The notes under the pieces: generated by a model
Seen by the model: the letters and a program-made list of their open reading frames with translations, nothing else
Database searches by the model: none
Told to the model about the DNA's origin: nothing
Shown here: positions 27,573 through 36,935 of the stretch, piece after piece
Layout: each line of letters opens with the position of its first letter
Position numbering within the stretch: position 1 is the first letter of the stretch
NCBI GenBank assembly: GCA_029433415.1
Contig: JAQTIA010000003.1
Span: forward strand, 1,349,628 to 1,413,627
DNA length: 64,000 nucleotides
Source: Acetobacteraceae bacterium ESL0709
GTDB taxonomy: Bacteria > Pseudomonadota > Alphaproteobacteria > Acetobacterales > Acetobacteraceae
Direction of reading: 5' to 3'
Position numbers and translations under genes: made by a program

Positions 27573-28672
27573 CAACACCTTATATCCCTTCAGCCGCAGA
27601 AGCTCCCCCCATGAGCCTTCTGGCCGAAGTGACTCATCGTTGTCCGCTTTCATGTCCTTATTGCTCTAACCCGCTGGAACTTGTGCGCAAGTCCCAGGAA
27701 CTTTCGACGGAGAGTTGGAAACGTGTTTTCAAGGAAGCTGCTGATCTAGGCATTTTGCAGGTACATTTTTCGGGTGGTGAACCTATGGTACGTCCCGACT
27801 TACCTGACTTGATCGCCTATGCACAAAGTTTAAACCTCTATACAAACCTGATTACGTCTGGTGTTTTTTTGACCAGGGACACCCTCAAAACTCTTGACGA
27901 AGCCGGCCTTGACCATGTTCAGCTTTCTTTTCAGGATGTTATACCCGAAGAAGCTGACAGATTAAGTGGTTTCAGCAATGTGCAGCCACGTAAACTGGAA
28001 GCTGCGCGGCTTATCCGTGAAGCTGGGTTGCCCTTGACACTAAATTTTGTGCTGCATAAAGGCAATATTGAGCGCATGCCTGCCATGTTCGCGTTAGCAC
28101 GTAAACTCGGCGCCATACGTGTAGAAATGGCTAATACCCAATATTACGGTTGGGCCTTACGGAACAGGGCTGCTTTGCTCCCCAGTCTGGCACAACTTGA
28201 CGCAGCACAAGACGTTGTCAATGCCGAATTGGCTAGAGGAGGGTTAGCTATTGACTACGTCACGCCAGATTATTACGCAGATCGCCCCAAACCATGTATG
28301 GGAGGATGGGGAAGACGCTTCCTGAATATCAGTCCGTCAGGGAAGGTACTGCCTTGTCACGCTGCCGAGACTATCCCTGGACTAACCTTTGATAACGTAG
28401 AAGAAAAACCACTCAAAGAAATCTGGGAAAACGGCCAAGCCTTCAGGCGTTTCCGTGGCACAGAATGGATGCCGGAGCCTTGTGCCTCGTGCGACCGTAA
28501 GGAAATTGATTGGGGTGGTTGCCGCTGTCAGGCCTTGGCTTTAACAGGAGACGCGTGCAACACGGACCCTGTCTGTAGCCTCTCACCCCGCCATAACACC
28601 ATTCTTGATGCCATTAGAGAAGCCAATGAGAAGACAGAGCTACCTTTTATTTACCGCCATTTTAGTACTTAA
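27569..28672 (+). CDS. pqqE: Radical SAM/SPASM peptide cyclase PqqE
   Basis: Forms the Glu-Tyr carbon-carbon cross-link in PqqA. The radical-SAM cluster motif is C25-x3-C29-x2-C32 in HRCPLSCPYCSNP, followed by HFSGGEPMVRPDL, where GGE contacts SAM. The C-terminal SPASM domain supplies further cysteines (KPCMGGWG, LPCHAAE, CASCDRKEIDWGGCRC) for auxiliary iron-sulfur clusters. 367 residues, full length. Its stop overlaps by four bases that of the convergent DUF4422-GT8 gene. No pqqF protease gene follows. Confidence 0.97.
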   Translation: MTTPYIPSAAEAPPMSLLAEVTHRCPLSCPYCSNPLELVRKSQELSTESWKRVFKEAADLGILQVHFSGGEPMVRPDLPDLIAYAQSLNLYTNLITSGVFLTRDTLKTLDEAGLDHVQLSFQDVIPEEADRLSGFSNVQPRKLEAARLIREAGLPLTLNFVLHKGNIERMPAMFALARKLGAIRVEMANTQYYGWALRNRAALLPSLAQLDAAQDVVNAELARGGLAIDYVTPDYYADRPKPCMGGWGRRFLNISPSGKVLPCHAAETIPGLTFDNVEEKPLKEIWENGQAFRRFRGTEWMPEPCASCDRKEIDWGGCRCQALALTGDACNTDPVCSLSPRHNTILDAIREANEKTELPFIYRHFST

Positions 28673-30513
28673 CTAGAGAAACCCAACCTCTTTTTGAGCG
28701 ACTTCCACCAGCTGCGTAACTGGATAACACGTATTTTTCCTTTAAAAAATAAACACAAAAACCCATTACGAATGACAACATAATGATTCCAGCGATAGAT
28801 CCTTTGCAAGAAGGTGGGTTTAAACGTTGGATCCTGTGCCCTATAATGCCAATAAAGCTCTTTAAACGGATTGAGGCAGCTTTTTGTCCATGGTTTACGA
28901 CGGCCGATAAAATGGAAGATCCCAGGGTTTTCCATCGCTTCCTTTATTTCAGGGACAGAATGCTGACTACTCAAATTATCAATATTATATTCCATAAGTA
29001 ACGGCGAGAAGAAAAAGAGAAAACTTATGATATTCCACCGCAAAGGAAGGATAAATATATCATCTTGGAATGCTATATTTATAATATCCTGATCCTGGAA
29101 TTTGATATTTTTACGGTTCTTATAATAAACTTCCATGAAATAACGAGAAAGAGAACCATAACGCTCTTGGGCACGCCCTATATCGTATACAAGAATGCCC
29201 GCATTTATATAAGTGCTTTTCGACATTCGTCCGAAAACATTATGTCTGTTTTCCACTTCATCAATATCTCTGACACCCGCGATCGTATGACCGGCCAGAT
29301 TTATATTCCAAAGATCAACAATATCATCACAGACGATGATATCAGTATCCAGATAAATCAGCCTCTTTACTGTTGCAGGTAACAAATCCTGTACAAAAAG
29401 GCGATAATATGTGCTCTGAGAAATATATTTTATCCCCAGAGGGAAGTCCTCTGCATATTTATTATTGATTTCTTTAAAAATCAGGGACACGCTACCATTA
29501 TAAAGCTCTTGCAACCTTTTTATTGAGAGCGAAGAAAGAGAAGGACCATAAACAATATAAATTTCCAAATCACTCTGATTGGCTGTATGAGACAAAATAG
29601 AATTGATTACTGCACGAGCATGATCAGCATAATTGTCATCGAATGACATGATGATATTTATCTTGCCCCCATAAAGAACCTCCTTCGGCGGCATCTTTTT
29701 GATAGATTTTTCGTTTTGCAAAACTGATGCTATAATTCTTCCGGCATTATAGGAAGGTAGTGTTGTATCAACAAAAACGACCGGCGTATGGACCACTCTG
29801 TAATGAGGTGAGGACTTTTCTACACTCTCAAAAAATATCGTCGTCAGAAGAAGTGAAATAATATAAAAATTTGCCTTATTATTCTCTTCTTCCGAAGAAG
29901 ATTGTGCTATTTTCGATATAATATCAAAAATAAACATGCAGTATTCGTCAAAAATATCCTTTCTAGCAAAAAATATATTCCATGGCAAAAGCTGGTTACT
30001 ATGGACTACCTTCAAAGTTGTTATATATTTATCAGGATATGTTTCTTTTATATAAGAAACAGCCTTAAGGATATGAGTATTATTGCCCACTTTCTCTTCA
30101 TAAAAATCTATGGCTTCCGTAGCAGGGCTTAAATAATAGATCTCCGTTAATGGATTAAGTTGCGGGATAAAGACGTCTCCCTCCTGGACAACGACAGAGA
30201 TATTCCTCTGATTCCAGCCATAATAAGAAAGAGCATGCCTATCAATATAAGGCAACGTCACATCACGATCATACTCTTTCTGTGAGAAAGAGAGATAGTA
30301 ATGATCATGCACAAAACCAACATAATCATGCTTATTATGTTTCCATACCTTATAAAGAGCATCGAGATGCCCTCGCGAACTCTTTAACAGATTATAAAAA
30401 AGCGGCGTATCTTCATCTGACGCAAACCAGCCCTCAGGTACCGTCTGAAAAAGGTCATTCTCAGCCAGAAATGCTTGCTCGGAGGAAGAAAGATAGATAC
30501 ACGCATCAACCAT
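28669..30513 (-). CDS. DUF4422-GT8 glycosyltransferase fusion
   Basis: The N-terminal 240 or so residues match DUF4422, a domain of capsule and O-antigen glycosyltransferases, recognisable at LPWNIFFARKDIFDEYC. The C-terminal half is a GT8 domain: NIIMSFDDNYADHARAVINSI, then RLFVQDLLPATVKRLIYLDTDIIV with the metal/nucleotide-binding DxD, and FQDQDIIN. The protein has no signal or membrane helix and so acts in the cytoplasm. Its coding sequence is more AT-rich than the flanking pqq and rib genes, which suggests transfer. Sugar donor and product unknown. Confidence 0.8.
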   Translation of the reverse strand: MVDACIYLSSSEQAFLAENDLFQTVPEGWFASDEDTPLFYNLLKSSRGHLDALYKVWKHNKHDYVGFVHDHYYLSFSQKEYDRDVTLPYIDRHALSYYGWNQRNISVVVQEGDVFIPQLNPLTEIYYLSPATEAIDFYEEKVGNNTHILKAVSYIKETYPDKYITTLKVVHSNQLLPWNIFFARKDIFDEYCMFIFDIISKIAQSSSEEENNKANFYIISLLLTTIFFESVEKSSPHYRVVHTPVVFVDTTLPSYNAGRIIASVLQNEKSIKKMPPKEVLYGGKINIIMSFDDNYADHARAVINSILSHTANQSDLEIYIVYGPSLSSLSIKRLQELYNGSVSLIFKEINNKYAEDFPLGIKYISQSTYYRLFVQDLLPATVKRLIYLDTDIIVCDDIVDLWNINLAGHTIAGVRDIDEVENRHNVFGRMSKSTYINAGILVYDIGRAQERYGSLSRYFMEVYYKNRKNIKFQDQDIINIAFQDDIFILPLRWNIISFLFFFSPLLMEYNIDNLSSQHSVPEIKEAMENPGIFHFIGRRKPWTKSCLNPFKELYWHYRAQDPTFKPTFLQRIYRWNHYVVIRNGFLCLFFKGKIRVIQLRSWWKSLKKRLGFSS

Positions 30514-30620
30514 AAAACATAGCCCTTTATTATAATCTGAGCCTTATTATCGTCCCTGCAATCCTATCGTCTATAAGGCTGGTGTTCTTTATCCCCAACT
30601 TCTTTAAAAGCACAACCCTC

Positions 30621-30655
30621 TAAAAGATATCCGCTTTTCATAAAAAGCGGATATC
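30621..30655 (-). terminator. Rho-independent terminator of the rib operon
   Basis: Perfect 13-base stem (GATATCCGCTTTT, loop TATG, AAAAGCGGATATC) followed on the minus strand by TTTT. It lies 36 bases beyond the ribH stop and closes the leftward riboflavin operon. Confidence 0.88.
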
Positions 30656-30690
30656 AGGTCAAGAGACCATTTTAACAAGAAATTGCTGAA

Positions 30691-31170
30691 TTATATCTTT
30701 TGGGTCATCCTCAGAAACGCGACACTCTCCACGCAGGCTGCAGCCGCTTCTCGGCCTTTATTTTCGGCATTAGCGCGCGACCTTACCACGGCCTGCTCGT
30801 CTGTATAAGTAGTGAGGATACCAAAAGCAATGGGCGTTTCTGTTGCAAGCTGAGCCTGCATAATCCCGATAGTCGCTCCCAGAGAAATAAACTCAAAATG
30901 AGCCGTGTCACCCTTAATCACACATCCGAGACAGATCACGCCTTCATACTTACCTGTTTTGGCAAGTGTCTGAGCCATAAGGGGTAATTCAAAGGCTCCA
31001 GGTGCATCATAAAGATCGACCTCCCTTATGCCATGTTCCTCCAGCCATGCCACGGCACCCGCCTTTAATCCGCCCGTTACCTCTGTGTTAAAACGGCTGA
31101 CGATAAGAGCCAGTCTAGGGGAAGGCGACAATATCAACCCCGCAGGGGCAGTAGCAATATAACGGCTCAT
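30691..31170 (-). CDS. ribH: 6,7-dimethyl-8-ribityllumazine synthase
   Basis: Joins 5-amino-6-ribitylaminouracil and dihydroxybutanone phosphate, the penultimate step to riboflavin. The 159 residues show LIVSRFNTEVTGGLKAGA (substrate loop), APGAFELPLMAQ and VIKGDTAHFEF with the catalytic histidine. It is the last gene of the operon, starting one base after the ribBA stop, with AGGAG formed by the ribBA end. Confidence 0.97.
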   Translation of the reverse strand: MSRYIATAPAGLILSPSPRLALIVSRFNTEVTGGLKAGAVAWLEEHGIREVDLYDAPGAFELPLMAQTLAKTGKYEGVICLGCVIKGDTAHFEFISLGATIGIMQAQLATETPIAFGILTTYTDEQAVVRSRANAENKGREAAAACVESVAFLRMTQKI

Positions 31171-31171
31171 G

Positions 31172-32428
31172 TCAGGACTCCTGAAAGAAATGCCCCATAC
31201 GGGTGCGTTTTGTTTCGAGATAACGACGATTGAATGGATTTGAAGCGATAATCAGGCGTTCAGAGGAAACAACTTTTACGCCCTGTTGCTCAAGCCCGTT
31301 GATTTTCTGAGGATTATTTGTCAGCAAGGTGCAGGCCTTCACGCCCAAAGCCCGTAAAATATTCCCTGCGGCTTGCCAGTTGCGCGCATCGACAGGTAAG
31401 CCCAAAGCTTCATTGGCTTCCAGCGTATCCAGCCCCTCATCCTGCAATTTATAGGCACGAATTTTATTTCCCAAACCAATCCCGCGTCCTTCGTGACCAC
31501 GTAGATAAACCAGCACACCATTTTCAGCGGCACCAATACGGCGCAAGGACTCCTGCAATTGCGGACCACAGTCACATCGCAAGGACCCCAGAGCGTCGCC
31601 TGTGACGCATTCGGAATGAATCCGGACTAATGGAGTCTTTCCTTGAGAAGGCTCTCCCTTCACAAGAGCAATATGTTCTGTCCCCATTTCATCTTCAAAA
31701 ACATGAATTTTCAGATCATGTCCACCATACAAACTGGGAAAAGCAGCTATAGCCACCTCAGAAGAAGACGATGTTTTCTCTCCAATACCTTTCGGTATGG
31801 CGGGAATGTCATAACCATGCCGCTCAATCCATCCTTTAAGAGCTGCGATAGAAATAATCGGCAGATTGTGGCGCTTGCCATAAAGCCGCAATTCCGGCAG
31901 ACGCATCATCGTCCCATTTTCAGCCATGATCTCACAAATCAACCCGGCCGGCTCCAGACCTGCCAACCGGGCAAGATCGACAGACCCTTCGGTATGACCT
32001 TCCCGCCCTAACACTCCCTCTTCATGGGCCCGCAGGGGGAATATATGCCCAGGTGAAATCACGTCTTCAGGACGCGCTTGAGGAGCAGACGCCACAAGCA
32101 CTGTCCGGGCGCGATCTGCCGCTGAAATCCCGGTACTGACACCCTTCGCCGCCTCAATGGACACTGTAAATGCGGTTCCTTTGGGATCCTGATTATGCTT
32201 CGTCATCTGCGGCAGGCGCAAGCGGTCAATCTGGGCAGGAGTCAATGACAGACAAATCAACCCGCACCCGTGACGCGCCATAAAATTGACGGCATCTGGG
32301 GTCACAAACTGGGCGGCCATGACAAGATCGCCTTCATTCTCCCGCTTTTCTTCATCCACCATAATAACCATACGCCCCTCACGCATGGCTGTAATCGCTT
32401 CCTGAAGAGCAATCGGCATATCACGCAT
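31172..32428 (-). CDS. ribBA: Bifunctional DHBP synthase/GTP cyclohydrolase II
   Basis: Supplies both precursors of riboflavin. The N-terminal domain (residues 1-205) is 3,4-dihydroxy-2-butanone-4-phosphate synthase, seen in [16 protein letters not shown] and [10 protein letters not shown]. The C-terminal domain is GTP cyclohydrolase II with [18 protein letters not shown]: all three zinc cysteines (C-x10-C-x-C) are present, and [13 protein letters not shown] follows, so both halves look active. Some alphaproteobacterial fusions have lost the second activity; this one shows no sign of that. GGAGG precedes the ATG, which overlaps the ribE stop by one base. Confidence 0.96.
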   Translation of the reverse strand: MRDMPIALQEAITAMREGRMVIMVDEEKRENEGDLVMAAQFVTPDAVNFMARHGCGLICLSLTPAQIDRLRLPQMTKHNQDPKGTAFTVSIEAAKGVSTGISAADRARTVLVASAPQARPEDVISPGHIFPLRAHEEGVLGREGHTEGSVDLARLAGLEPAGLICEIMAENGTMMRLPELRLYGKRHNLPIISIAALKGWIERHGYDIPAIPKGIGEKTSSSSEVAIAAFPSLYGGHDLKIHVFEDEMGTEHIALVKGEPSQGKTPLVRIHSECVTGDALGSLRCDCGPQLQESLRRIGAAENGVLVYLRGHEGRGIGLGNKIRAYKLQDEGLDTLEANEALGLPVDARNWQAAGNILRALGVKACTLLTNNPQKINGLEQQGVKVVSSERLIIASNPFNRRYLETKRTRMGHFFQES

Positions 32429-33081
32429 TATTTTTCTCCTCCCATCTCGTCAAATCCCGCAAGCTCAGGAGAAAAACGACAAAGTGTTTCCACATATTTG
32501 GACAGGATATCGACTTCGACATTCAGGTCCGCACCAACCAGAATGGTAGAAAGATCTGTATGTTCCCATGTATGCGGAATAATCATCAAATTGATGACAA
32601 ACCCCTTTTGTCCTGCATGCGTTATATCTTCTTTCACCTCATTGACTGTCAGACTGATCCCATCAAGTGTGATAGAGCCTTTCTCGACAACATAGCGACG
32701 CAGATTTTGCGGGAGAAAGACACCGAGTGCATGAGAATCACCAGCCAGTTCAATAGAAAGAAGAGAACCCGTCGCGTCCACATGTCCTTGTACGATATGA
32801 CCGGACAAGCGGGTATTAAGGGAGACTGCCCGTTCCAGATTCACCCGGCGATCGACTTCCAGGGCCCCTAGATTTGTACGCTTTAACGTCTCACCGCTAA
32901 TATGAAACTGAATCTGTCCTTCTGGAGTAAAATCTTTCACTGTCAGACAAACGCCATTAACCGCGATACTCTCGCCCATTTCGAGCCCCTGGAACGGACT
33001 GGCAACAGTCAGATCCATTGCCAAATCGCGAATGGAAATCCCTTTCACGTGACCGACAGCTTCAATAATGCCAGAAAACAT
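32428..33081 (-). CDS. ribE: Riboflavin synthase, alpha subunit type
   Basis: Dismutates two lumazine molecules to riboflavin. The 217 residues are two similar beta-barrel domains beginning MFSGIIEAVG and GHIVQGHVDATGSL, with the first-domain SIAVNGVCLTV and its counterpart SITLDGISLTVNEV in the second. Length and order are normal. It starts three bases after the ribD stop and ends overlapping ribBA. Confidence 0.96.
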   Translation of the reverse strand: MFSGIIEAVGHVKGISIRDLAMDLTVASPFQGLEMGESIAVNGVCLTVKDFTPEGQIQFHISGETLKRTNLGALEVDRRVNLERAVSLNTRLSGHIVQGHVDATGSLLSIELAGDSHALGVFLPQNLRRYVVEKGSITLDGISLTVNEVKEDITHAGQKGFVINLMIIPHTWEHTDLSTILVGADLNVEVDILSKYVETLCRFSPELAGFDEMGGEK

Positions 33082-33084
33082 GAC

Positions 33085-34197
33085 CTAATAATCCTTCCTC
33101 ATATGCCTTAATGAAAATTCCAGAGGACTTTCATTACGTAAATTCCCGTCACGCATTTTCACAATGCTCTGGTCGCTGTTACCGGAAGCCTGTTGTTGGA
33201 TGATCCACCACTCATCCCAGAAATGTTCTTCTTCGACACTTTTCAGAAGTGCAGGTCCCGCTTCAATCATGGCCCAGTTGACGCCAGCCTTATTCATTAA
33301 CTCTTCAGCTTCTTTCAGAGCGGAACAGGACTGGACGATAAAATGATCTCGCTCACGCTCTGCTTTCCACTTTCTCGGCACAAGGCCATGTCGATCCATT
33401 ACAATAAGCAGACGCGGCCTACGACCAACATGATCTTCTTCATGTCGCACCGTAAAAGACGGATAATCAGCCAAAACTGTGCCAATACCCGTTATAATCG
33501 CATCCACACTACGTCTTAAACGGTGAGCCTGTTTCAAGGAGGCAAGAGTAGTGAATGTCGTTTGACCTTGCGAAGGAATCATGCTCCCTTGCAAAGTAAG
33601 AGCCTGCTTGACCGTCACCCAGGGACGCTTCTTTTCCACACGTGTCAGGAAGGGAAGAGCAAGGGCACGACAATCCTGAAATAATGAATTCCAGTCCGCA
33701 TCTTCCACTTGTAATTCTTCAAGGAAAAAGACTTTTTTAGGAAAAGCACCCTGGCTTAACAGTTTCCCTCCCCCCGCAGCCTGCGGATTGGGGTCCCTGA
33801 CGCCGATCCATATTTCCTGAGCTGGACTTTCCCTCAGTTTCTCGGCACAAGGCGGCGTACGCCCATAGTGAGCACATGGTTCCAATGTCACAAGAGCGGC
33901 ATAAATACGATCGTAAAGGCCTGCCTGTCTGGCCTTCTCCAGTGCCACGATTTCAGCATGAGGAGCCCCTGCCTTAGGGTGAGCGCCAACAGCCAGAATT
34001 TTGCCTTTGCAATCCAGTAACGCACACCCCACCGAGGGGTTGGGCGCGGTCGCTCCCAATGTGTCGGCAGCCTCATTCAAGGCCAGCCTGAACCCATTCT
34101 TGATCGCCTCATGTGGTAAAAATGATCGGCCTGTCTCTGTCACTTGCAACCCTTGACTCAAAAATATCACCAGGGCTACACGCTCTCCCGCCCGCAT
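33085..34197 (-). CDS. ribD: Bifunctional pyrimidine deaminase/reductase RibD
   Basis: Deaminates and reduces the pyrimidine intermediate of riboflavin synthesis. The deaminase domain has the zinc site PHAEIVALE (HAE) and LEPCAHYGRTPPCAE (PCxxxGxxPPC); the reductase follows from about residue 165 (RPWVTVKQALTLQGSM). The first gene of the operon. The ATG at 34197 has no clear ribosome site; a GTG at 34143 with AAGGG six bases upstream gives MTETGRSFLPHEAI and is a serious alternative start. An FMN riboswitch lies upstream. Confidence 0.93.
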   Translation of the reverse strand: MRAGERVALVIFLSQGLQVTETGRSFLPHEAIKNGFRLALNEAADTLGATAPNPSVGCALLDCKGKILAVGAHPKAGAPHAEIVALEKARQAGLYDRIYAALVTLEPCAHYGRTPPCAEKLRESPAQEIWIGVRDPNPQAAGGGKLLSQGAFPKKVFFLEELQVEDADWNSLFQDCRALALPFLTRVEKKRPWVTVKQALTLQGSMIPSQGQTTFTTLASLKQAHRLRRSVDAIITGIGTVLADYPSFTVRHEEDHVGRRPRLLIVMDRHGLVPRKWKAERERDHFIVQSCSALKEAEELMNKAGVNWAMIEAGPALLKSVEEEHFWDEWWIIQQQASGNSDQSIVKMRDGNLRNESPLEFSLRHMRKDY

Positions 34198-34257
34198 AAG
34201 TTACAAGGGAACAACAGCCGCAAAAAGCCGTTCCCGCACCATGCAGGGAGAAAAAGT

Positions 34258-34413
34258 GTTCTCTCTCATCCGGACTATAACCGTCGGCCCCGGAATCTCA
34301 CCGAAGTCTGCTGGACCTTTACGAAGTCACCCCCCATAAAGCGCTCGCGGGCTCAACAGCCATGACTGCTATTACCGCCGGTAGGGAATTTCACCCCGCC
34401 CCGAGAACGTCTC
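34258..34413 (-). promoter_or_regulatory. FMN riboswitch (RFN element)
   Basis: Read on the minus strand it contains the conserved pieces in order: GGGGCGGGGTGAAATTCCC, ACCGGCGGTAATAGC, a variable stem, AGCCCGCGAGCG, GTCAGCAGACTTCGGTGAGA-type sequence (here CAGCAGACTTCGGTGAGATT), CCGACGGTTATAGTCCGGATG and AGAGAGAA. FMN binding should shut down the ribD-ribE-ribBA-ribH operon. Between the aptamer and ribD an imperfect hairpin (about 34207-34235) has no T-run, suggesting control of translation rather than termination. Confidence 0.95.
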
Positions 34414-34557
34414 TCAATTTTCGTTTTTTAATATGTGGTGAAGTTTTAGAAAGAGCAAGAGGCCATTTCCTCCTTAAATTACATCAGGAAAAATAGCCGC
34501 TTGCTACCCCATTACATCCAGCTCAGATGCCTAAAAATTTACTGACTGGAGAGAATA

Positions 34558-35013
34558 TTACAATCCGCCATGCAACAGGCTGTTGACGTTATCACGTGTG
34601 CGCTGTCTGGCCGCTTTCAAATCCTCAATATCTTGCTGTTGCTGATTTTTCATCTGCTGAAACTTCTCTACGCGTTCAGCACGCTGCTGATTGAACTTGC
34701 CGATCTTCTCGTCGAGCTTCTTTTTGCCATCCAGTTTATCCAGCTTGTCCTGAAGTTTCTGTTTTTCATATTCAGGCGCATTTTTTACCCTATCGCGAAA
34801 TTCCTCGACTTTTTGCTGCCGTAGCTCGCGATTTTGTTGATATTTATCAATTTTCTTGTCCAGGCGGTCATTCAGACAGTCCTCCTTGGTCGCCATGCGG
34901 TGCAAGAAATCACCCCCCTGGTTATCACAATTTGAACTCGCCGCCTGGGCATGGGACGTTACTGCAAAGAATGAAGCCATCACGGCCGCAGACAAAAACA
35001 GACGCATTTTCAT
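34558..35013 (-). CDS. Small exported coiled-coil protein, function unknown
   Basis: The 151 residues begin with a signal peptide (MKMRLFLSAAVMASFF ... SHAQA) followed by a mature part beginning SSNCDNQGGDFLHRM with two cysteines, then about 100 residues extremely rich in K, Q, E, R and D without prolines apart from one. The heptad spacing suggests one or two long periplasmic helices. No recognised domain. GGAAGG lies before the ATG. It sits between the rib operon and fnr, on the same strand as both. Confidence 0.7.
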   Translation of the reverse strand: MKMRLFLSAAVMASFFAVTSHAQAASSNCDNQGGDFLHRMATKEDCLNDRLDKKIDKYQQNRELRQQKVEEFRDRVKNAPEYEKQKLQDKLDKLDGKKKLDEKIGKFNQQRAERVEKFQQMKNQQQQDIEDLKAARQRTRDNVNSLLHGGL

Positions 35014-35099
35014 AATAGTGTCCTTCCTGCTTGGTTGTTATGCACTTAAGCTAAACATAGAGTCGCCCTATGGGGAAGACCACCGAAACTTAAGAAAAT

Positions 35100-35864
35100 T
35101 TAACCATTACCTTCAGCGATATGAGCCATACGTGCGCTATTCAGCACTGTAATGGATTTTACATCCTCGACCCTGATAAGACCCTCATCTTTAAAAATCT
35201 TTAAAGTACGGCTCACCGTTTCAATCGTCAGTCCCAGATAATCAGCCACATCCGTACGCGACATGGGTAGATAAAGCGTTATGCCAGAAGAATCGGTCTG
35301 ATTGCCCGCCCCTTCTGCCTCTGTCAGAGGGCAGAATTTTCCTGACACAATTTGTGCCGATTCTGCCTGTTCCATAAAAAAACTCGCAAGTCTCTCACGA
35401 GCTGACTTGCGTCCCAACAAGATCAGACGGCCCTGCACCTTGACCAGCTCACGTGAAGCTTCCATCCGCAGACGCTTCTGTAATTGCGGGAAACGTTCAG
35501 TCAGACGATCCATATTTTCATAGGCAAAACGACAAAGTCTGATTTCTCCCAGCGACTCGGCACTGAACGCATAACGCTCTGACGCGGCAAGCCCGAGGAA
35601 ATCACCCGTCATGGCAAAGCCGGTAATCTGGCGTCTGCCATCGGGAAGAAGATTAAAAAGCTTGGCTTGACCTTCTGCAATGACATAAAAAGCCACAGCC
35701 GGCTCGCTCTCCTCAATAAAAATACGCCCGGAAGAGAGGTGAAGACGCGATGATTCTGCAAGCAGAACGGGAAGATCCTTCTCATCAATGGCATTACAGA
35801 TACTTCTTGAACGTCCGCAGCAGACGCTGCACTCCCCAAAGGAAATTCCATCAGTTCTGAGCAT
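35100..35864 (-). CDS. fnr: FNR-type oxygen-responsive regulator
   Basis: Crp/Fnr-family transcription factor with an oxygen-labile [4Fe-4S] cluster. N-terminal cysteines at 12, 15, 16 and 23 and a fourth at C111 (GEIRLCRF), the place of FNR Cys122, make cluster binding likely. The cyclic-nucleotide-like beta-roll follows, then a helix-turn-helix with SRTDVADYLGLTIETVSRTLKIF, whose ETVSR recognition helix is FNR-like and predicts TTGAT-N4-ATCAA sites. A perfect such site lies 115 bases upstream, between this gene and ompW. AAGGGG precedes the ATG. Confidence 0.88.
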   Translation of the reverse strand: MLRTDGISFGECSVCCGRSRSICNAIDEKDLPVLLAESSRLHLSSGRIFIEESEPAVAFYVIAEGQAKLFNLLPDGRRQITGFAMTGDFLGLAASERYAFSAESLGEIRLCRFAYENMDRLTERFPQLQKRLRMEASRELVKVQGRLILLGRKSARERLASFFMEQAESAQIVSGKFCPLTEAEGAGNQTDSSGITLYLPMSRTDVADYLGLTIETVSRTLKIFKDEGLIRVEDVKSITVLNSARMAHIAEGNG

Positions 35865-35978
35865 ATATTCCCCTTAGGAAAAGAGAAAACGGAGGACAGG
35901 ATTACAACAAGTTAACTGGTGCAAAAATGACACAGAGTGTAGTCATTAACTTTCGCACAGGACGTTTTGCCTCTGTTT

Positions 35979-35992
35979 TTGATCTATATCAA
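35979..35992. promoter_or_regulatory. Perfect FNR box
   Basis: TTGATCTATATCAA matches the consensus TTGAT-N4-ATCAA exactly. It lies 115 bases from the fnr start and 69 bases before the ompW start, in the divergent spacer, so it could serve one or both genes. Confidence 0.85.
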
Positions 35993-36060
35993 GGTTGAAT
36001 CGCAAATAAATGTGATCTGAAGAGATCAACTTATCTTGCTTGATCAGGGTCGTTTTCATT

Positions 36061-36900
36061 ATGCAACGCAAAACGTTTAAAACATCACTCGCTGCCCTCG
36101 GGCTCCTTGCTGGCTCTGCCTATGCTCAGGCTCCTGCTACGCCAGTGAACAGCACGGTAGCGGCGAAATCAGCCTATCAGGCGGCGCCCGACGCCACAGT
36201 GCATCTCTCGGCTCCCAAAAACCAGAGCTGCGGCATCTTCGAAAACTGTGCCAATACGAAAATCGGTCTTGGCCGAGGTGATTTCCTGATCCGCCTCTCG
36301 GCTCTTGGCGTGATCACGAATAATACCAGTTCTTCTGTGAGCATTAAAGGCGGTCCAGCCAAAGGCACAAAAGGTTATGTTACCGCAACCAACCAGGTTA
36401 TGCCGGAATTTACCTTTGAGTATTTCTTCACCGATAATATCTCTCTTGACCTGATCGCCGCTTCGACACGTCATGAAGCCAGGGCTCATAAAACGACCGC
36501 TCAGTCATTGATCGGGAACGGCGATCTTGGCAGCTTCTGGGTTCTGCCTCCTACTCTGACGGTTGCATGGCATTTCCGTCCGCATAAACGCTTTAACCCC
36601 TATGTCGGTGTCGGCCTGACGCTCGCCTTCTTCCACAATGCAAGTCCCGCTACGCCGAACAAAGGGTTAGGCCTATTTGATCACCTGAAACCACAGACGA
36701 CCGTCGGACCGAGCTTCAATATTGGTTTCGATTACCAGCTCGTAGGGAATTGGTTCCTGAACGTTGATGCCAAAGAGATCCTGCTTCGCACGCCTATTTA
36801 CATCAACCACCGCGACAATGCGACGACCGGTGGCCGTATCCATGCCCGCGACAGCATCAACCCGACAACCGTTGCTGCTGGTATTGAATACCGCTTCTAA
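36061..36900 (+). CDS. ompW: OmpW-family outer-membrane porin
   Basis: Eight-stranded outer-membrane beta-barrel; family members form small hydrophobic-compound channels. The 279 residues start with a signal peptide (MQRKTFKTSLAALGLLAGSAYA) and end in the C-terminal Phe barrel signature (AAGIEYRF). The family blocks include GDFLIRLSALGVI, MPEFTFEYFFTDNISLDLIA, LPPTLTVAWHF and FNPYVGVGLTLAFF. ATG 36061 is preferred to an upstream TTG at 36040. The perfect FNR box upstream implies control by oxygen, as for ompW of enterobacteria. Confidence 0.92.
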   Translation: MQRKTFKTSLAALGLLAGSAYAQAPATPVNSTVAAKSAYQAAPDATVHLSAPKNQSCGIFENCANTKIGLGRGDFLIRLSALGVITNNTSSSVSIKGGPAKGTKGYVTATNQVMPEFTFEYFFTDNISLDLIAASTRHEARAHKTTAQSLIGNGDLGSFWVLPPTLTVAWHFRPHKRFNPYVGVGLTLAFFHNASPATPNKGLGLFDHLKPQTTVGPSFNIGFDYQLVGNWFLNVDAKEILLRTPIYINHRDNATTGGRIHARDSINPTTVAAGIEYRF

Positions 36901-36935
36901 AAATAACTACCAGTCTTAACTGGTTGATCGGTCGA

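Noticed and set aside
36011..36030. Second palindrome TGATC-TGAAGA-GATCA as another FNR box
   Set aside because: Half-sites are too far apart for the FNR consensus; only the site at 35979 fits.
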